Made by a program: the position numbers and the translations under genes. Under the pieces are notes generated by a model. The model saw nothing but the letters and a program-made list of their open reading frames with translations. It made no database searches and had not been told where the DNA came from. 64,000 bases of DNA from CALUVN01 sp944323595 (GTDB taxonomy: Bacteria > Cyanobacteriota > Vampirovibrionia > Gastranaerophilales > Gastranaerophilaceae). Positions within the stretch are counted from its first letter, which is position 1; each line of letters opens with the position of its first letter. Below are positions 16,613-24,958 of this stretch, piece by piece. The DNA is taken from positions 1,798,001 through 1,862,000 of the forward strand of contig OZ006972.1 in NCBI GenBank assembly GCA_963931255.1, given 5' to 3'.

Positions 16613-17960
16613 TCTCACTTATAACGACTCTGTTTCTTCCGGTTTCTTTTGCTATATAAAGCGCCTTGTCTGCTTTTTTCAAAAGTTCGCCGTCTTTGTC
16701 GAGCGGATTAAACTCATACACTCCAAGACTGATTGTAACATTAATAGCTGTAGTTTCAATATCAGGATTAATTCTTGATATATCAACGGTTCTTTTTTCA
16801 ACCGCGGCACGCAGACGTTCTGCGACCATTTTAGCCTCTTCGATTCTGGTAAATGGCAGCAGGATTGCAAATTCTTCTCCGCCGTAGCGTCCTGCTATAT
16901 CATATTCACGCAGCTGCGCGCGGATTGTTTTAGCGACTGTGCGCAAAACTTCATCACCTACTGCGTGACCGTATGTGTCATTAACCTGTTTAAAATGGTC
17001 AATGTCTGTCATTATTGCACATAAAGGCGTTTTTTGGCGGAGCGCTCCAGCAACTTCCTGTTTGATACGTTCTTCCAGCTGTCTCCTGTTATAAAATCCT
17101 GTCAGGGCATCAAGTGTTGCGTGCTTTAAAATTTCTCCGTAAATATTTGCTCTGTTTATTGTTGTCGCGGTTTGGTTTACAAGTTGTTGTATGTATTCAA
17201 GCTCTTTTGCCGTAAGTTTTCCGTCCGTACTTTTAGTTACGATGCATCCGAGGACTTTATTTTCTTCAATCAGCGGAAAAATGCCGGTTTTTCCGTCATT
17301 TGTTAAAATTGTGACGGATTTTGGCGTTAAGGATTGGATTAATTCAAATATTTTATCATCACGGCACATATTCGGCCAGGCAAGATGGAATTCTCCTGTT
17401 AGCTGGTCTTTAAGAAAAATATAGATTAGATGGTTTGATATGAATTTATCTATCATTTCTCCTATAAGAGGAATGATATAGTTAAGTTCATATTGGGATT
17501 CAATAATTTTTGCTATATTTTTCATCGAGTCATGGAAGTCTATGCTTTTTTGCATTTTTTCCGCAAGGATTATATTTTGAATTTTCAGAGAAATTTCAAA
17601 TATTCCAATCTGCATAAATTCAAGAAAATCATTAGATATACTACCCTCTATTCGCAGCATTCCGATTTTTTTGTTATGTTTATAAAACGGGTAATATATG
17701 TAATCCCCTTTTACAATAATATTTTCGGCAGACAAATCTTCAAACATATATTTTAATTCACCTGCTTTATCATTTATTACCCAGCTTTGCGAAAAATCGC
17801 GTATTTCGTCGGAATTCGCTACACGCGTATAGATTTCCAGAGATTTCATTCCAAAATTTTCGGCAAAAAAATCACCCAATGTACTTACAACAGATTTTGC
17901 GCTGTAGGTTTCATTAAGTGATTTTGATAGTTTTTCAAGTCTGTTTATAAAATTTTGCAT
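16596..17960 (-). CDS. GAF-GGDEF diguanylate cyclase
   Basis: The protein probably makes c-di-GMP. Its C-terminal GGDEF domain (about residues 285-450) contains DALTGFYNRRQLEERI, MTDIDHFKQVNDTYGHAVGD and the active-site loop RYGGEEFAIL. An RxxD inhibitory site (REYD) sits five residues before the loop. The N-terminal half looks like two GAF-type sensor modules (PIIEENKVLGCIV-like strands) with no transmembrane helix, so the sensor is cytoplasmic. The ATG overlaps the TGA of yebC by the sequence ATGA, and the gene overlaps tsaE at its end. Ligand unknown. No c-di-GMP phosphodiesterase (EAL) is seen in this window. Confidence 0.93.
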   Translation of the reverse strand: MQNFINRLEKLSKSLNETYSAKSVVSTLGDFFAENFGMKSLEIYTRVANSDEIRDFSQSWVINDKAGELKYMFEDLSAENIIVKGDYIYYPFYKHNKKIGMLRIEGSISNDFLEFMQIGIFEISLKIQNIILAEKMQKSIDFHDSMKNIAKIIESQYELNYIIPLIGEMIDKFISNHLIYIFLKDQLTGEFHLAWPNMCRDDKIFELIQSLTPKSVTILTNDGKTGIFPLIEENKVLGCIVTKSTDGKLTAKELEYIQQLVNQTATTINRANIYGEILKHATLDALTGFYNRRQLEERIKQEVAGALRQKTPLCAIMTDIDHFKQVNDTYGHAVGDEVLRTVAKTIRAQLREYDIAGRYGGEEFAILLPFTRIEEAKMVAERLRAAVEKRTVDISRINPDIETTAINVTISLGVYEFNPLDKDGELLKKADKALYIAKETGRNRVVISENEKDE

Positions 17961-18712
17961 CAGCCCTCTATTTTTTGGAGGATATCATCAGAGATATCAA
18001 AATTTGCATAGACATTTTGTACGTCATCATGCTCTTCTATTTTATCAAGAAGTTTTAAAATTTGGCTTGCCGTGTTTTCATCTGTTACGGCAATTGTGTT
18101 TTGCGGTATTCTTGTGAGTTCTGCTGATACGCTCTTGAATCCTTCAGCTTCCAGACCCTCTGTTACTTTCTGGAAGTTTTCGACTGATGTCAGGACTTTG
18201 TATTCTTCATCCTCTTCTGTTACATCGTCAGCGTCAAGGTTTATTGCAGCTTCCATCAGTTTTTCAAAATCAACGTCATCTTTATTAAAAGTAATGCAGC
18301 CTTTTTGATCAAACATCCAGCCTACGCATCCTGTAGCGCCGAGGCTTCCGTTGTATTTTGTGAAATAACTTCTTATATCTCCTGCTGTTCTGTTGCGGTT
18401 GTCTGTCATTGCTTCTATTACAACAGCAACTCCGCCCGGTGCGTATCCTTCGTATGTTAATTCTTCATAATTTTCAGCACCTGCAGCACCTGCGCCTTTT
18501 TCTATTGCACGTTTTATATTATCGTTTGGAAGTCCTGCTGCTTTAGCTTTTTCAATTGCGGTTCTCAAACGGAAATTCCCTGCAGGATCCGCTCCGCCGA
18601 GTCGTGCTGCGACTATTAATTCTCTTGAATATTTTTGAAATACGACGGCTCTTTGAGAGTCTACTTTAGCTTTTTTGTGTTTAATGGTTGACCACTTTGA
18701 GTGTCCTGACAT
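17960..18712 (-). CDS. yebC: YebC/PmpR family regulatory protein
   Basis: This is a DUF28 protein, a widely conserved cytoplasmic factor described both as a transcriptional regulator and as a factor helping ribosomes through difficult proline stretches. The N-terminus GHSKWSTIKHKKAKVD and the central LPNDNIKRAIEKGAG are diagnostic. At 250 residues it has full length. ATG at 18710-18712 follows CGAGGTAAAAAAAT. It heads the yebC-GGDEF-tsaE-tsaB gene string on the minus strand. The KPE-repeat protein in this window has Pro codons at every fourth position but no poly-proline runs, so no link is claimed. Confidence 0.95.
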   Translation of the reverse strand: MSGHSKWSTIKHKKAKVDSQRAVVFQKYSRELIVAARLGGADPAGNFRLRTAIEKAKAAGLPNDNIKRAIEKGAGAAGAENYEELTYEGYAPGGVAVVIEAMTDNRNRTAGDIRSYFTKYNGSLGATGCVGWMFDQKGCITFNKDDVDFEKLMEAAINLDADDVTEEDEEYKVLTSVENFQKVTEGLEAEGFKSVSAELTRIPQNTIAVTDENTASQILKLLDKIEEHDDVQNVYANFDISDDILQKIEG

Positions 18713-18806
18713 ATTTTTTTACCTCGTTATAAACTGTTTTCCTGATAAAAATTGTAGCAGAAAAATGAACTTTATTCATCAGCGTGATAAATTTATTAAT
18801 ATATTG

Positions 18807-18836
18807 TTTACATGAATTTTTCATTTGTTATATAAT
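18807..18836 (+). promoter_or_regulatory. Promoter of glyS
   Basis: TTTACA and a consensus TATAAT are separated by 18 bases, 35 bases upstream of the glyS ATG. Confidence 0.55.
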
Positions 18837-18870
18837 TTTTGATGATATACACAAGAGACAAGGGCGTAAA

Positions 18871-20862
18871 ATGAGCAAATATTTATTGGAAATAGGAACG
18901 GAAGAATTACCTTATAAATTTATCCCGTCTGCTATCCAGCAGTTGAAAACAGGATTTGAAAACTTTTTGAATAATAACAAAATTAATTTTGAAAAAGTTA
19001 ATGTTTATGCAACTCCGAGAAGACTTGCGGTTATTGTCGATGATATCGCAAAATCAAGTCCTGATGAAGTTAAAGTTGTAAAAGGTCCGATTAAAAAAGT
19101 AGCATTTGATGAAAACGGTAACCTTACAAAGGCAGGCGAAGGGTTTTTAAATAAAAACGGACTTACAAAAGATGATGCTTATATTGAAAATGATTACCTG
19201 CATGCAAAAGTTGTTATTAAGGGTAAACCTGTAGAAGAATTGCTCCAAGAAAATGTTCCTGTTATTGTTTTGAAACTTCAAGGCTCTCATTTTATGAGAT
19301 GGTCTGATAACGAAGAAAAATTTTCCCGTCCTATCCGCTGGATTGTTTCTTTGCTTGATAGAGAGGAAGTTAAGATAAAAATTATTGACGTAGAATCCGG
19401 TGCATATTCTCGCGGTCACAGATTTGCACAGCAGTGTGTTGCAATCGGTCAGCCGGAAGATTATGTCGAAATTATGCGCAACGCATGTGTAATCGTTGAC
19501 CAGAACGAAAGACGCCAGATTATTATTGATAAGGCAAAGGCTGAAGCGGATAAGCTCGGTGCTGTTCCTTATTATACTGATGATTTGTTGGAAGAAGTTA
19601 CGTTTATTACAGAGTATCCTGTGCCTGCGGTTTGTGATTTCGACCCTAAATATCTGGAAATTCCGGAAGAAGTTACGGTCACTGTTATGGCTGTTCATCA
19701 GAGATATTTTGCACTTTACAAAGACGGCAAACTTATCAATAAATTTATCACTATGACTAATTATATCGGTGATGAATTTGCAAATATTAAAGCCGGCAAT
19801 GTAAGAGTTATCAAGGCACGTCTTGATGATGCTGTATTTTTCTTCAAAGAAGACACACAAAAGCCGCTTGTTGATTATGTAGAAGATTTGAAAGGGGTTA
19901 CTTTCCAGAAAGGTATGGGTTCTGTTTACGATAAAACACAAAGAATCGTTAAACTTTCAAAACAGATAGCATCGGAACTCGGAGTAAATTCTCCGTCTGT
20001 TGAGCGGACTGCACTTTTATGCAAAGCTGATTTGACTACAAAATTAGTGTTTGAATTTACCGAACTTCAAGGGTTTATTGGTGCTGATTACGCAAGAGTT
20101 TCCGGTGAAGATCCTAAAGTTGCTGAGGGTATTAAAGAACATTACTTCCCGCTCAATGCAGAAAGTGAAACGGCTAAAGGTATTGAGGGACAGATTGTTG
20201 GTATCGCGGATAAAATTGATACTATTTGCGCTGTGTTTGTCGACGGTAAAAAACCGACAGGGTCATCTGACCCGCTCGGTGTAAGACGTGCTTGTTTAGG
20301 TATTATAAGAACTGTTCTTGCTAATAATCTCAAACTTGATTTGAATAAGTTGATTAAAGAAACACTGTCACTCCTGCCGGTTCAAAAGGATTGCGCAAAT
20401 GAAATCAATGAGTTCTTAATTCAAAGATTGATTATATTCCTTTCTGAAAATTATAAGAAAAATGTGCTGGAAGCTTGTGCATCTAATAAAAATCCTCTTG
20501 AAGATTTGGCGGATTATCTTGAAAGGGTTAAAGCTGTTCAAAATCTGGATAATCAAGCGTTACTCGAAAGCGCAAACCGCGTTATCAGAATTTTAAAAGA
20601 AGAGTGTACCTCAACTGTTAATCCTGCGTTATTTAAGGAGGATGCAGAGAGCATGCTCTATGAAAAAGTTCGCGGCGTAAATAAAACATCAGATTACAAA
20701 ACATATCTCAACATTCTTCAGGATATAAATCCTGTTGTCGAAAAGTTCTTTGAGGATGTTCTTGTTAATGATAATGATGAAAAAATTAAAGAAAACCGCC
20801 GTGCGCTTGTCGCTTTGTTAAAAAGTAAATATGAATTGCTGACAGATTTTAGCAAGCTATAA
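18871..20862 (+). CDS. glyS: Glycyl-tRNA synthetase beta subunit
   Basis: This subunit belongs to the bacterial alpha2-beta2 glycyl-tRNA synthetase, responsible for tRNA(Gly) recognition. The N-terminus LLEIGTEELPYKFIP is diagnostic, and the central HD-like region shows DFDPKYLEIPEEV, MAVHQRYFAL and GSSDPLGVRRA. The ATG at 18871 (663 residues) is chosen over an upstream in-frame codon because the protein family begins at MSKYLLEIGTEE. GlyQ, the alpha subunit, is not in the window, which is unusual because the two are often adjacent. Confidence 0.96.
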   Translation: MSKYLLEIGTEELPYKFIPSAIQQLKTGFENFLNNNKINFEKVNVYATPRRLAVIVDDIAKSSPDEVKVVKGPIKKVAFDENGNLTKAGEGFLNKNGLTKDDAYIENDYLHAKVVIKGKPVEELLQENVPVIVLKLQGSHFMRWSDNEEKFSRPIRWIVSLLDREEVKIKIIDVESGAYSRGHRFAQQCVAIGQPEDYVEIMRNACVIVDQNERRQIIIDKAKAEADKLGAVPYYTDDLLEEVTFITEYPVPAVCDFDPKYLEIPEEVTVTVMAVHQRYFALYKDGKLINKFITMTNYIGDEFANIKAGNVRVIKARLDDAVFFFKEDTQKPLVDYVEDLKGVTFQKGMGSVYDKTQRIVKLSKQIASELGVNSPSVERTALLCKADLTTKLVFEFTELQGFIGADYARVSGEDPKVAEGIKEHYFPLNAESETAKGIEGQIVGIADKIDTICAVFVDGKKPTGSSDPLGVRRACLGIIRTVLANNLKLDLNKLIKETLSLLPVQKDCANEINEFLIQRLIIFLSENYKKNVLEACASNKNPLEDLADYLERVKAVQNLDNQALLESANRVIRILKEECTSTVNPALFKEDAESMLYEKVRGVNKTSDYKTYLNILQDINPVVEKFFEDVLVNDNDEKIKENRRALVALLKSKYELLTDFSKL

Positions 20863-20903
20863 GCGGATTTTGGGAATTATTTATAAAGTTTTGTAAATAA
20901 TAG

Positions 20904-20928
20904 TTCAAAAAAAGTAAATTATTTTTTT
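20904..20928 (+). repeat. A-rich upstream element, copy 2
   Basis: TTCAAAAAAAGTAAATTATT plus a T-run matches the element at 6471-6496 apart from one A in the run and one further mismatch. It lies 9 bases upstream of a candidate -35 box for the next gene. Confidence 0.35.
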
Positions 20929-20936
20929 CAGGATAC

Positions 20937-20965
20937 TTTAAAATATTACCAGAACCTAATATAAT
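20937..20965 (+). promoter_or_regulatory. Candidate promoter for the 106-residue gene
   Basis: TTTAAA and TATAAT are separated by 17 bases, 24 bases before the ATG at 20990. Confidence 0.45.
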
Positions 20966-20989
20966 AAAAAATAACGTGTAGAGGTAATT

Positions 20990-21310
20990 ATGCTTAACCG
21001 ATTTAAAAATCTTAAAATCGTAAAACAATTAAAAAAAGAATTAAGCCCGCGATTACGCTGGTTAATGTTCTCTAAGGCTTATGATATAAAAGATAAATCC
21101 TCACCTGAATATATACGAATGATTAGCGGAGTAGAGGAGCTAAAAAGTACTTCTGACGAACGCAGGCTGGAAGCAATGGTCAGAGAACAGCTCAAAGAAG
21201 AGTTCCCTAATATCGAGAGCATGAAATCTTATGAGCTACTTGTTGATGCAGTTATGCATAATATTAAAACAAAACAGCTTCAAGCCACCGATGACATTGA
21301 TTTTTCATAA
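20990..21310 (+). CDS. Unrecognised 106-residue basic protein
   Basis: This is a soluble, helical, charged protein with a Lys/Arg-rich N-terminus (NRFKNLKIVKQLKKELSPR) and an acidic C-terminal end (DDIDFS). It is not a family I recognise. ATG follows TAGAGGTAATT, a proper ribosome binding site, and it has its own promoter candidate. It stands alone between glyS and a convergent gene, with a terminator after it. Confidence 0.75.
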   Translation: MLNRFKNLKIVKQLKKELSPRLRWLMFSKAYDIKDKSSPEYIRMISGVEELKSTSDERRLEAMVREQLKEEFPNIESMKSYELLVDAVMHNIKTKQLQATDDIDFS

Positions 21311-21350
21311 GTCATCACAATAGGGAAAACCTTATTGGTTATATTAAAAA

Positions 21351-21388
21351 AATAATACCCCTTATTATCAGGCGGTGTTATTTTTTTT
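21351..21388. terminator. Terminator between convergent genes
   Basis: AATAATACC... pairs imperfectly with GGTGTTATT around a loop and is followed by a run of eight T; A-runs precede it, so it can serve the 20990 gene and, less well, the minus-strand gene ending at 21391. Confidence 0.65.
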
Positions 21389-21390
21389 GT

Positions 21391-22518
21391 TTATACAAGA
21401 AGATTAATTTGCGGTTTGGTTTCTGTGTAAATATTGGCGGTTTCGCTATTTTGATTAGGATTTTTTAATGTAAAATGTATTGCGCCATATAATCCGCCAG
21501 CCAGTGCTGCGGCTGTTAGTATAATTCCTGCGCTTCTTGCTGTTAAAAATTTTGTTCTATCCAAATTTTTTGCCCAATTTTTATCAAGAAAAAGTTCTTT
21601 TGAATTAAAGAAGCAGATATTATCACTAAGTTTTTCTGCATTAGCATGGAAGTTTTTTGAAATCATTGTTTTTAATGTGCTCAAATTATCAGCGTAAAAT
21701 CCTTCGACTTTTTTGCCTGGCGCGCCGAATTCTCCGAGCGGAGCATCGCTTCCGTATAAAAGTCTTTTGGTCTGGTCTCCTTTTTTTGTTTGTTGAAGTC
21801 TTGCAATCAGATTTTTTAAAGTCGGCATTTCTTCATTTTTGCAATCTACCCATGACGTGTCCCCGTATAGATTTGCTTTACCTGTTTCTATTGAATCCAG
21901 CAGTACGTTAATAGCGTCCTGATGGTCGGTACCAGCTCCAAGATGAGCCAGTATTACCGGAACTTTAGGAAATTTCTGTGCGAGTTCATATATTTTTTTA
22001 GGGCAGGCGTATGAACCTGTTTTATCCGAGTGGAACAGACAGGGAAGATTATATTTTTCGGCTATTTTCATGTAAGGTTCATATACAGCAGAGTTTGCAT
22101 CCTGTTGAAAGACCATAGGGTGAAATTTCAGCCCTACAAATTTGTCAGGATTTTCCCTGATTAATTTTTCAATATTTTCTGCACTTCCGTATCCTGCCTG
22201 ACAAACTGCATAGGGCTTTTTCTTCGGATGAATTTTGCACTCATTAAGCATTTCCATATTGCCGTCGATTTCATTTTTTATTAAATGATTGTTTTCATCA
22301 AAAGTCATGCAGTCAAGATTTGAAACAAATACATATTTTATTTCTTCATTTGTCTGTTTGCCGTTAACATTTAAAGTTACAGGCTTCCCTACCAGATTAA
22401 AGGTATCATTATTTGTATAATGCGCGTTTTCAGCGTTCCAGGTACCTTCGTGCCAGTGCATATCAATATTTTGTTTGCCTGCTGTGAACATAATGCTTTT
22501 TACACCTGTTATTTTCAT
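21391..22518 (-). CDS. Amidohydrolase-like protein with C-terminal membrane anchor
   Basis: The 375-residue protein has the layout of an amidohydrolase_2 (TIM-barrel metal hydrolase): metal-ligand candidates DMHWH near residue 20, VGLKFHP, CLFHSD, ILAHLGAG and the aspartate of LYGSDAP. After the barrel there is one hydrophobic helix near residue 335-355 (AGIILTAAALAGGLYGAI) with a polar tail of about 20 residues, so it should be tail-anchored to the membrane. The N-terminus (MKITGVKSIMFTAGK) resembles loosely the N-terminal boxes of other large proteins here. ATG at 22516-22518 follows GGGGTAAAAA. The substrate cannot be predicted. Confidence 0.78.
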   Translation of the reverse strand: MKITGVKSIMFTAGKQNIDMHWHEGTWNAENAHYTNNDTFNLVGKPVTLNVNGKQTNEEIKYVFVSNLDCMTFDENNHLIKNEIDGNMEMLNECKIHPKKKPYAVCQAGYGSAENIEKLIRENPDKFVGLKFHPMVFQQDANSAVYEPYMKIAEKYNLPCLFHSDKTGSYACPKKIYELAQKFPKVPVILAHLGAGTDHQDAINVLLDSIETGKANLYGDTSWVDCKNEEMPTLKNLIARLQQTKKGDQTKRLLYGSDAPLGEFGAPGKKVEGFYADNLSTLKTMISKNFHANAEKLSDNICFFNSKELFLDKNWAKNLDRTKFLTARSAGIILTAAALAGGLYGAIHFTLKNPNQNSETANIYTETKPQINLLV

Positions 22519-22692
22519 TTTTTACCCCTAACCATTTGCAGAATTTTTATCAAGTATACATCTTTAATTAATTTAATGCAACAACTTATCTAATAAATTT
22601 AAACCTGATAATTTAAGAAAAAACAATCCGACACCAGATGAATTTAAAACTTTTTACTTCCGCTTATTCTGCTTTTATACAGGAGGAAATCT

Positions 22693-22926
22693 ATGACAAC
22701 AATTATAGGAATAAGTTTGGATAACAGATTGGAAACTTCAATTGAATTACAAAAAATTCTAACTCAATACGGCTGTATCATAAATACCAGAGTAGGTTTG
22801 CATTCTGCAGATTCGACAGTATGCTCGGGAAAGGGCATAATTCTGCTTGAAGTATTCGGAGATTCACAGCCGCTTCAAGACGAACTATCAAAAAGATGGT
22901 CTATCCAGACTATGATTTTTGATTAG
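22693..22926 (+). CDS. TM1266-like small regulator (ACT/ferredoxin fold)
   Basis: The 77-residue protein resembles the iron-only hydrogenase system regulator family (TM1266-like), related to the C-terminal sensing domain of NikR. Matching parts are the start IIGISLDNRLETSIELQKIL, the central CIINTRVGLH and the strand IILLEVFGD. It has no DNA-binding domain. In other bacteria such genes sit with the [FeFe]-hydrogenase maturases, but no hydrogenase gene is in this window. The start has a textbook ribosome binding site (AGGAGGAAATCT-ATG). Family assignment is from memory of the pattern and is moderately secure. Confidence 0.65.
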   Translation: MTTIIGISLDNRLETSIELQKILTQYGCIINTRVGLHSADSTVCSGKGIILLEVFGDSQPLQDELSKRWSIQTMIFD

Positions 22927-22947
22927 AAATTGACACTTCATTTTTTT

Positions 22948-23703
22948 TTAGTACAATTCTTCTACTTCGTCCTGAAGTTTTTCTTCGTAAATTTCAGCAA
23001 GGCTGTTATACCATAAAAGTTGTATTATAAAGCTGATATAACTTCCTATACAAATTGCAATCCCCATACCTAAATTTTTGTTTATGAACGCAAGTAAAAA
23101 GTAAACAGCAAGAAGCGGTATGGATAATAATATACTTAAAATTACAAATTGTACGATTAGAATAAGTGAATCCACAAATGCTTCTTTCATAAATTTAAAA
23201 GGAAGTGTAAAATTAAATAATCCGAAACTCTTGAAATCTTTAGCGTATGCAACAAAGACATAAGAAATAGACAAAACAAAAAGTGCATATAAAAGAACTA
23301 ACAGCAGTGTCAAAATTTTTATACCGGCAACAAGCAGGAAACCTACAGTAAATATAAGTCCTGCAAATATTGATGCATAAACTATCCAGACAATCATAAT
23401 GAGTGCCATGCCAAGTATCCTTGTAAATGGCTGGGTGTTTATCTCCGGTAATACGGTAATTCCTGCCTGAAGCCTATAGTGCACGGTTTCAATTGTATAC
23501 CCGAACAGGTATAATCCGCCTACAAGTGCTATTATAAGAGCCACAATAATCATAAATGTATTATTCTGTGCTATTAAGGATTTTAATAAATCTTGATCGC
23601 TTAATAAACCTGTAATACCACTGATGCAGGCTATACAGATGTGTTTGTTCAAAATGTCTTCACCTGTATATAGCTCTTTTACATTTTCAATAAGTTTTAC
23701 CAA
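22948..23703 (-). CDS. Multi-pass membrane protein (DUF4013-like)
   Basis: The integral membrane protein has about six hydrophobic segments (for example FMIIVALIIALVGGLYLFGY, ILGMALIMIVWIVYASIFAG, LILIVQFVILSILLSIPLL). It resembles the DUF4013 family of uncharacterised membrane proteins. An ATG at 23748 would give 266 residues, but AAAGAGGGG lies just before a TTG at 23701-23703, which starts the sequence at VKLIENVKELYTG; that start (251 residues) is preferred. It is convergent with the TM1266-like gene. Function unknown. Confidence 0.75.
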   Translation of the reverse strand: MVKLIENVKELYTGEDILNKHICIACISGITGLLSDQDLLKSLIAQNNTFMIIVALIIALVGGLYLFGYTIETVHYRLQAGITVLPEINTQPFTRILGMALIMIVWIVYASIFAGLIFTVGFLLVAGIKILTLLLVLLYALFVLSISYVFVAYAKDFKSFGLFNFTLPFKFMKEAFVDSLILIVQFVILSILLSIPLLAVYFLLAFINKNLGMGIAICIGSYISFIIQLLWYNSLAEIYEEKLQDEVEELY

Positions 23704-23761
23704 GATATGCCCCTCTTTATATTCCAACGACTCATTGTATAGTATCACTTTTTGTTAATTC

Positions 23762-23790
23762 TTGCAACCATTTAAATTTTATTGTATTTT
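23762..23790 (+). promoter_or_regulatory. Promoter of prfB, implying a leaderless mRNA
   Basis: TTGCAA and TATTTT are spaced by 17 bases, and the -10 box ends only 6 bases before the ATG of prfB. No ribosome binding site is present, so transcription should start at or within a base or two of the ATG. Confidence 0.45.
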
Positions 23791-23796
23791 GTAAAT

Positions 23797-24880
23797 ATGG
23801 AAACAGAAGTAAAAACATTGCTGAATAATTTAAAACCCAGAATAGAGCAGCTTAAGGAGTGTCTTTGACCTGACAGGTCAACAGTCGGAACTTATAAAAC
23901 TTGAAGATGATATGCAGCGTCCTGATATCTGGTCTGATAAAGAAAAAGTTTCAAAAATCGGACAGAGAATACGTGAGATAAAAGAAGTAACCGCCTCATT
24001 CTCAAACTGGACAACTATTACGGAAGATGCTGAAATTGCGCTTGAAATTGGTGATGGTGAGCTTATTTCGGAAGCATTAAGCAAATTAAAATCTGTAGAA
24101 AAAGATGTTGAAAAATTTGAATTACGTAAAATGTTGAGCGGCGAATATGATTCTGCTGATGCAATTTTAACCATAAATGCCGGTGCCGGCGGTACTGATG
24201 CCCAGGATTGGGCAAGCATGTTATTGAGAATGTATATGCGCTGGGCAGAAAAACGGGGCTGGAAAGTCGAACTACTTGACAAACTTGACGGCGAAGAAGC
24301 CGGAATAAAATCTGCGACATTTAAGATTACAGGAAGATATGCTTTCGGGTATGCAAAAGCCGAAAGAGGAGTTCACAGACTTGTCAGAATTTCTCCGTTT
24401 AATGCTAACGGCAAACGCCAGACCAGCTTTGCATCTCTGGAAGTTGCACCGATTATAGAAGATTTTGAAAAAAGTATAACTATTCCGCCGGAGGATTTGG
24501 AAATCGACACAATGCGTTCGGGCGGTGCAGGCGGGCAAAATGTTAACAAAGTTGAAACCGCCGTCAGAATTTTACACAAACCGACAGGAATTGTTGTTAA
24601 ATGCCAGCAGGAACGTTCTCAGTTGCAAAACAAAGAAAATGCCATGCAAATTCTGGCATCAAAACTTCTTGCTATCCGTCAGGCTGAGCATGAAAAAAAA
24701 CTTGCAGAATTAAAAGGCGAAAATGTGGATATAAATTTTGGCTCTCAAATTCGCTCTTACGTTTTTCATCCGTATAAAATGGTTAAAGATCACCGCACCG
24801 GCTGTGAGGTTTCAAATGTTGATGCTGTTATGGACGGTGATATTGATATTTTTGTCGAAACTTATTTGAAGCAAAGTTAA
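23797..24880 (+). CDS. prfB: Peptide chain release factor 2, with programmed +1 frameshift
   Basis: RF2 terminates translation at UGA and UAA. The gene is read as 23797-23865, then a +1 shift, then 23867-24880 (360 residues). The first frame runs 23 codons (METEVKTLLNNLKPRIEQLK...) and meets an in-frame TGA at 23866. The shifted frame continues DLTGQQSELIKLEDD. The protein has the SPF tripeptide (RISPFNANG), which reads stop codons with RF2 specificity, and the GGQ loop (RSGGAGGQNVNKVETAV). Length and order match RF2. No ribosome binding site precedes the ATG. Confidence 0.96.
23855..23869 (+). promoter_or_regulatory. prfB programmed frameshift site
   Basis: AAGGAGTGTCTTTGAC contains an internal Shine-Dalgarno-like AGGAG three bases before the slippery CTT (23863-23865), followed by TGA (23866-23868) and C. 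This is the same arrangement as the E. coli RF2 autoregulatory site: low RF2 lets the ribosome slip to CTT-GAC; high RF2 terminates at the TGA. Confidence 0.96.
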
Positions 24881-24958
24881 CAAATAATATTGATAACAGG
24901 CAATTTTTACTGCCAAAAATACTTTATTTAAAAGTAAGGTTATTTGTCAGGTAGCACT

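Noticed and set aside
19147..19941. 264-codon frame antisense to glyS
   Set aside because: It is a shadow of the strongly conserved glycyl-tRNA synthetase frame; composition (Phe, Asn, Ile, Cys) and lack of start signals argue against it.
23866..23868. In-frame stop as a sign that prfB is a pseudogene
   Set aside because: CTT-TGA-C preceded by AAGGAG is the standard RF2 frameshift site, and the downstream frame encodes all RF2 motifs.
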